From DAIOHQ01 sp036744635 (lineage in GTDB: Bacteria; Planctomycetota; Phycisphaerae; Tepidisphaerales; Tepidisphaeraceae): a stretch of 20,826 bases of DNA. Position numbers and translations under genes: made by a program. Positions 20,699 through 20,826 of this stretch are shown here, in pieces. Every line of letters begins with the position of its first letter. Position 1 is the first letter of the stretch. The notes under the pieces are model-generated. The model had not been told where the DNA came from. It saw only the letters and a list, made by a program, of their open reading frames with translations, and ran no database searches. Location of the stretch: assembly GCA_036744635.1 (NCBI GenBank), contig DAIOHQ010000064.1:1-20826 (forward strand). The letters run 5' to 3'.

Positions 20699-20771
20699 TC
20701 TTGTAGGGGCGGGGTTTCCCCGCCCTTCTGGCGGATGTGGAAGAGGGCGGGGAGACCCCGCCCCTACAAGA
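20699..20771. repeat. Family C palindromic repeat downstream of the PLD-like gene
   Basis: TCTTGTAGGGGCGGGG on the left and CCCCGCCCCTACAAGA on the right are exact reverse complements, and pairing continues inward through TTTCCCCGCCCT and AGGGCGGGGAGA. The loop is about 17 bases. The outermost bases differ from the copy at 14426 on both arms in a compensating way. It starts 20 bases after the PLD-like stop codon. Confidence 0.92.
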
Positions 20772-20826
20772 GGGGTGCGCCCAATAATCCGGGCAGCACT
20801 CAAGTGACGGCAGCCAAGGCCTGTGA

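Overview
The window is about 20.8 kb of GC-rich bacterial DNA that reads like a planctomycete, most likely class Phycisphaerae. This is an inference from several traits seen together: two proteins with C-terminal PEP-CTERM sorting tails, a secreted Ca-binding-repeat protein with a planctomycete-style N-terminal LEPR-XLL-like motif, a zinc-ribbon plus polytopic membrane protein, a secreted sugar-dehydrogenase-like protein with Ig-like repeats, and many GC-rich palindromic repeats between and inside genes. No rRNA, tRNA, CRISPR array, transposase or phage gene was seen.

Layout. Positions 1-1812 hold the 3' part of a glucose/sorbosone-dehydrogenase-like secreted protein. A PEP-CTERM protein (2042-3184) with a strong terminator follows. 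A TerC-family membrane protein and uracil phosphoribosyltransferase (upp) lie on the minus strand, separated by a nested palindromic repeat (4262-4429). Divergent from upp is an overlapping OmpR-type response regulator and HAMP histidine kinase pair (5240-7427), then an unrecognised protein with a C-terminal membrane anchor (7662-8540). leuD (minus, 8600-9160) and a second PEP-CTERM protein (9577-10266) are divergent. A small orphan-family protein (10354-10614) follows, then a long hairpin repeat. Next come the minus-strand genes for the Ca-binding-repeat protein, the zinc-ribbon membrane protein and SixA (10788-13285). A large YfhO-family membrane protein (13442-16450) is followed by a putative lipoprotein, a DUF2304 plus GT2 glycosyltransferase pair on the minus strand (17195-18438), a second GT2 enzyme (18752-19681), a previously uncalled 44-residue membrane peptide gene on the minus strand (19758-19892), and a small phospholipase-D-like protein (20125-20679).

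How genes fit together. Few genes form a pathway. The clear functional pairs are the two-component system and the GT2/DUF2304 pair, which share an ATGA overlap. The YfhO-like protein and both glycosyltransferases suggest a cell-surface polysaccharide or lipid-linked sugar neighbourhood.

The most notable feature is a set of at least three sequence-distinct palindromic element families (called A, B and C here). They share one architecture: each arm is itself a palindrome and the two arms are complementary to each other. Copies lie between genes, nested in one another, on both sides of the PLD-like gene and, most strikingly, twice in frame inside the YfhO-family gene. There they are translated as loops between membrane helices.
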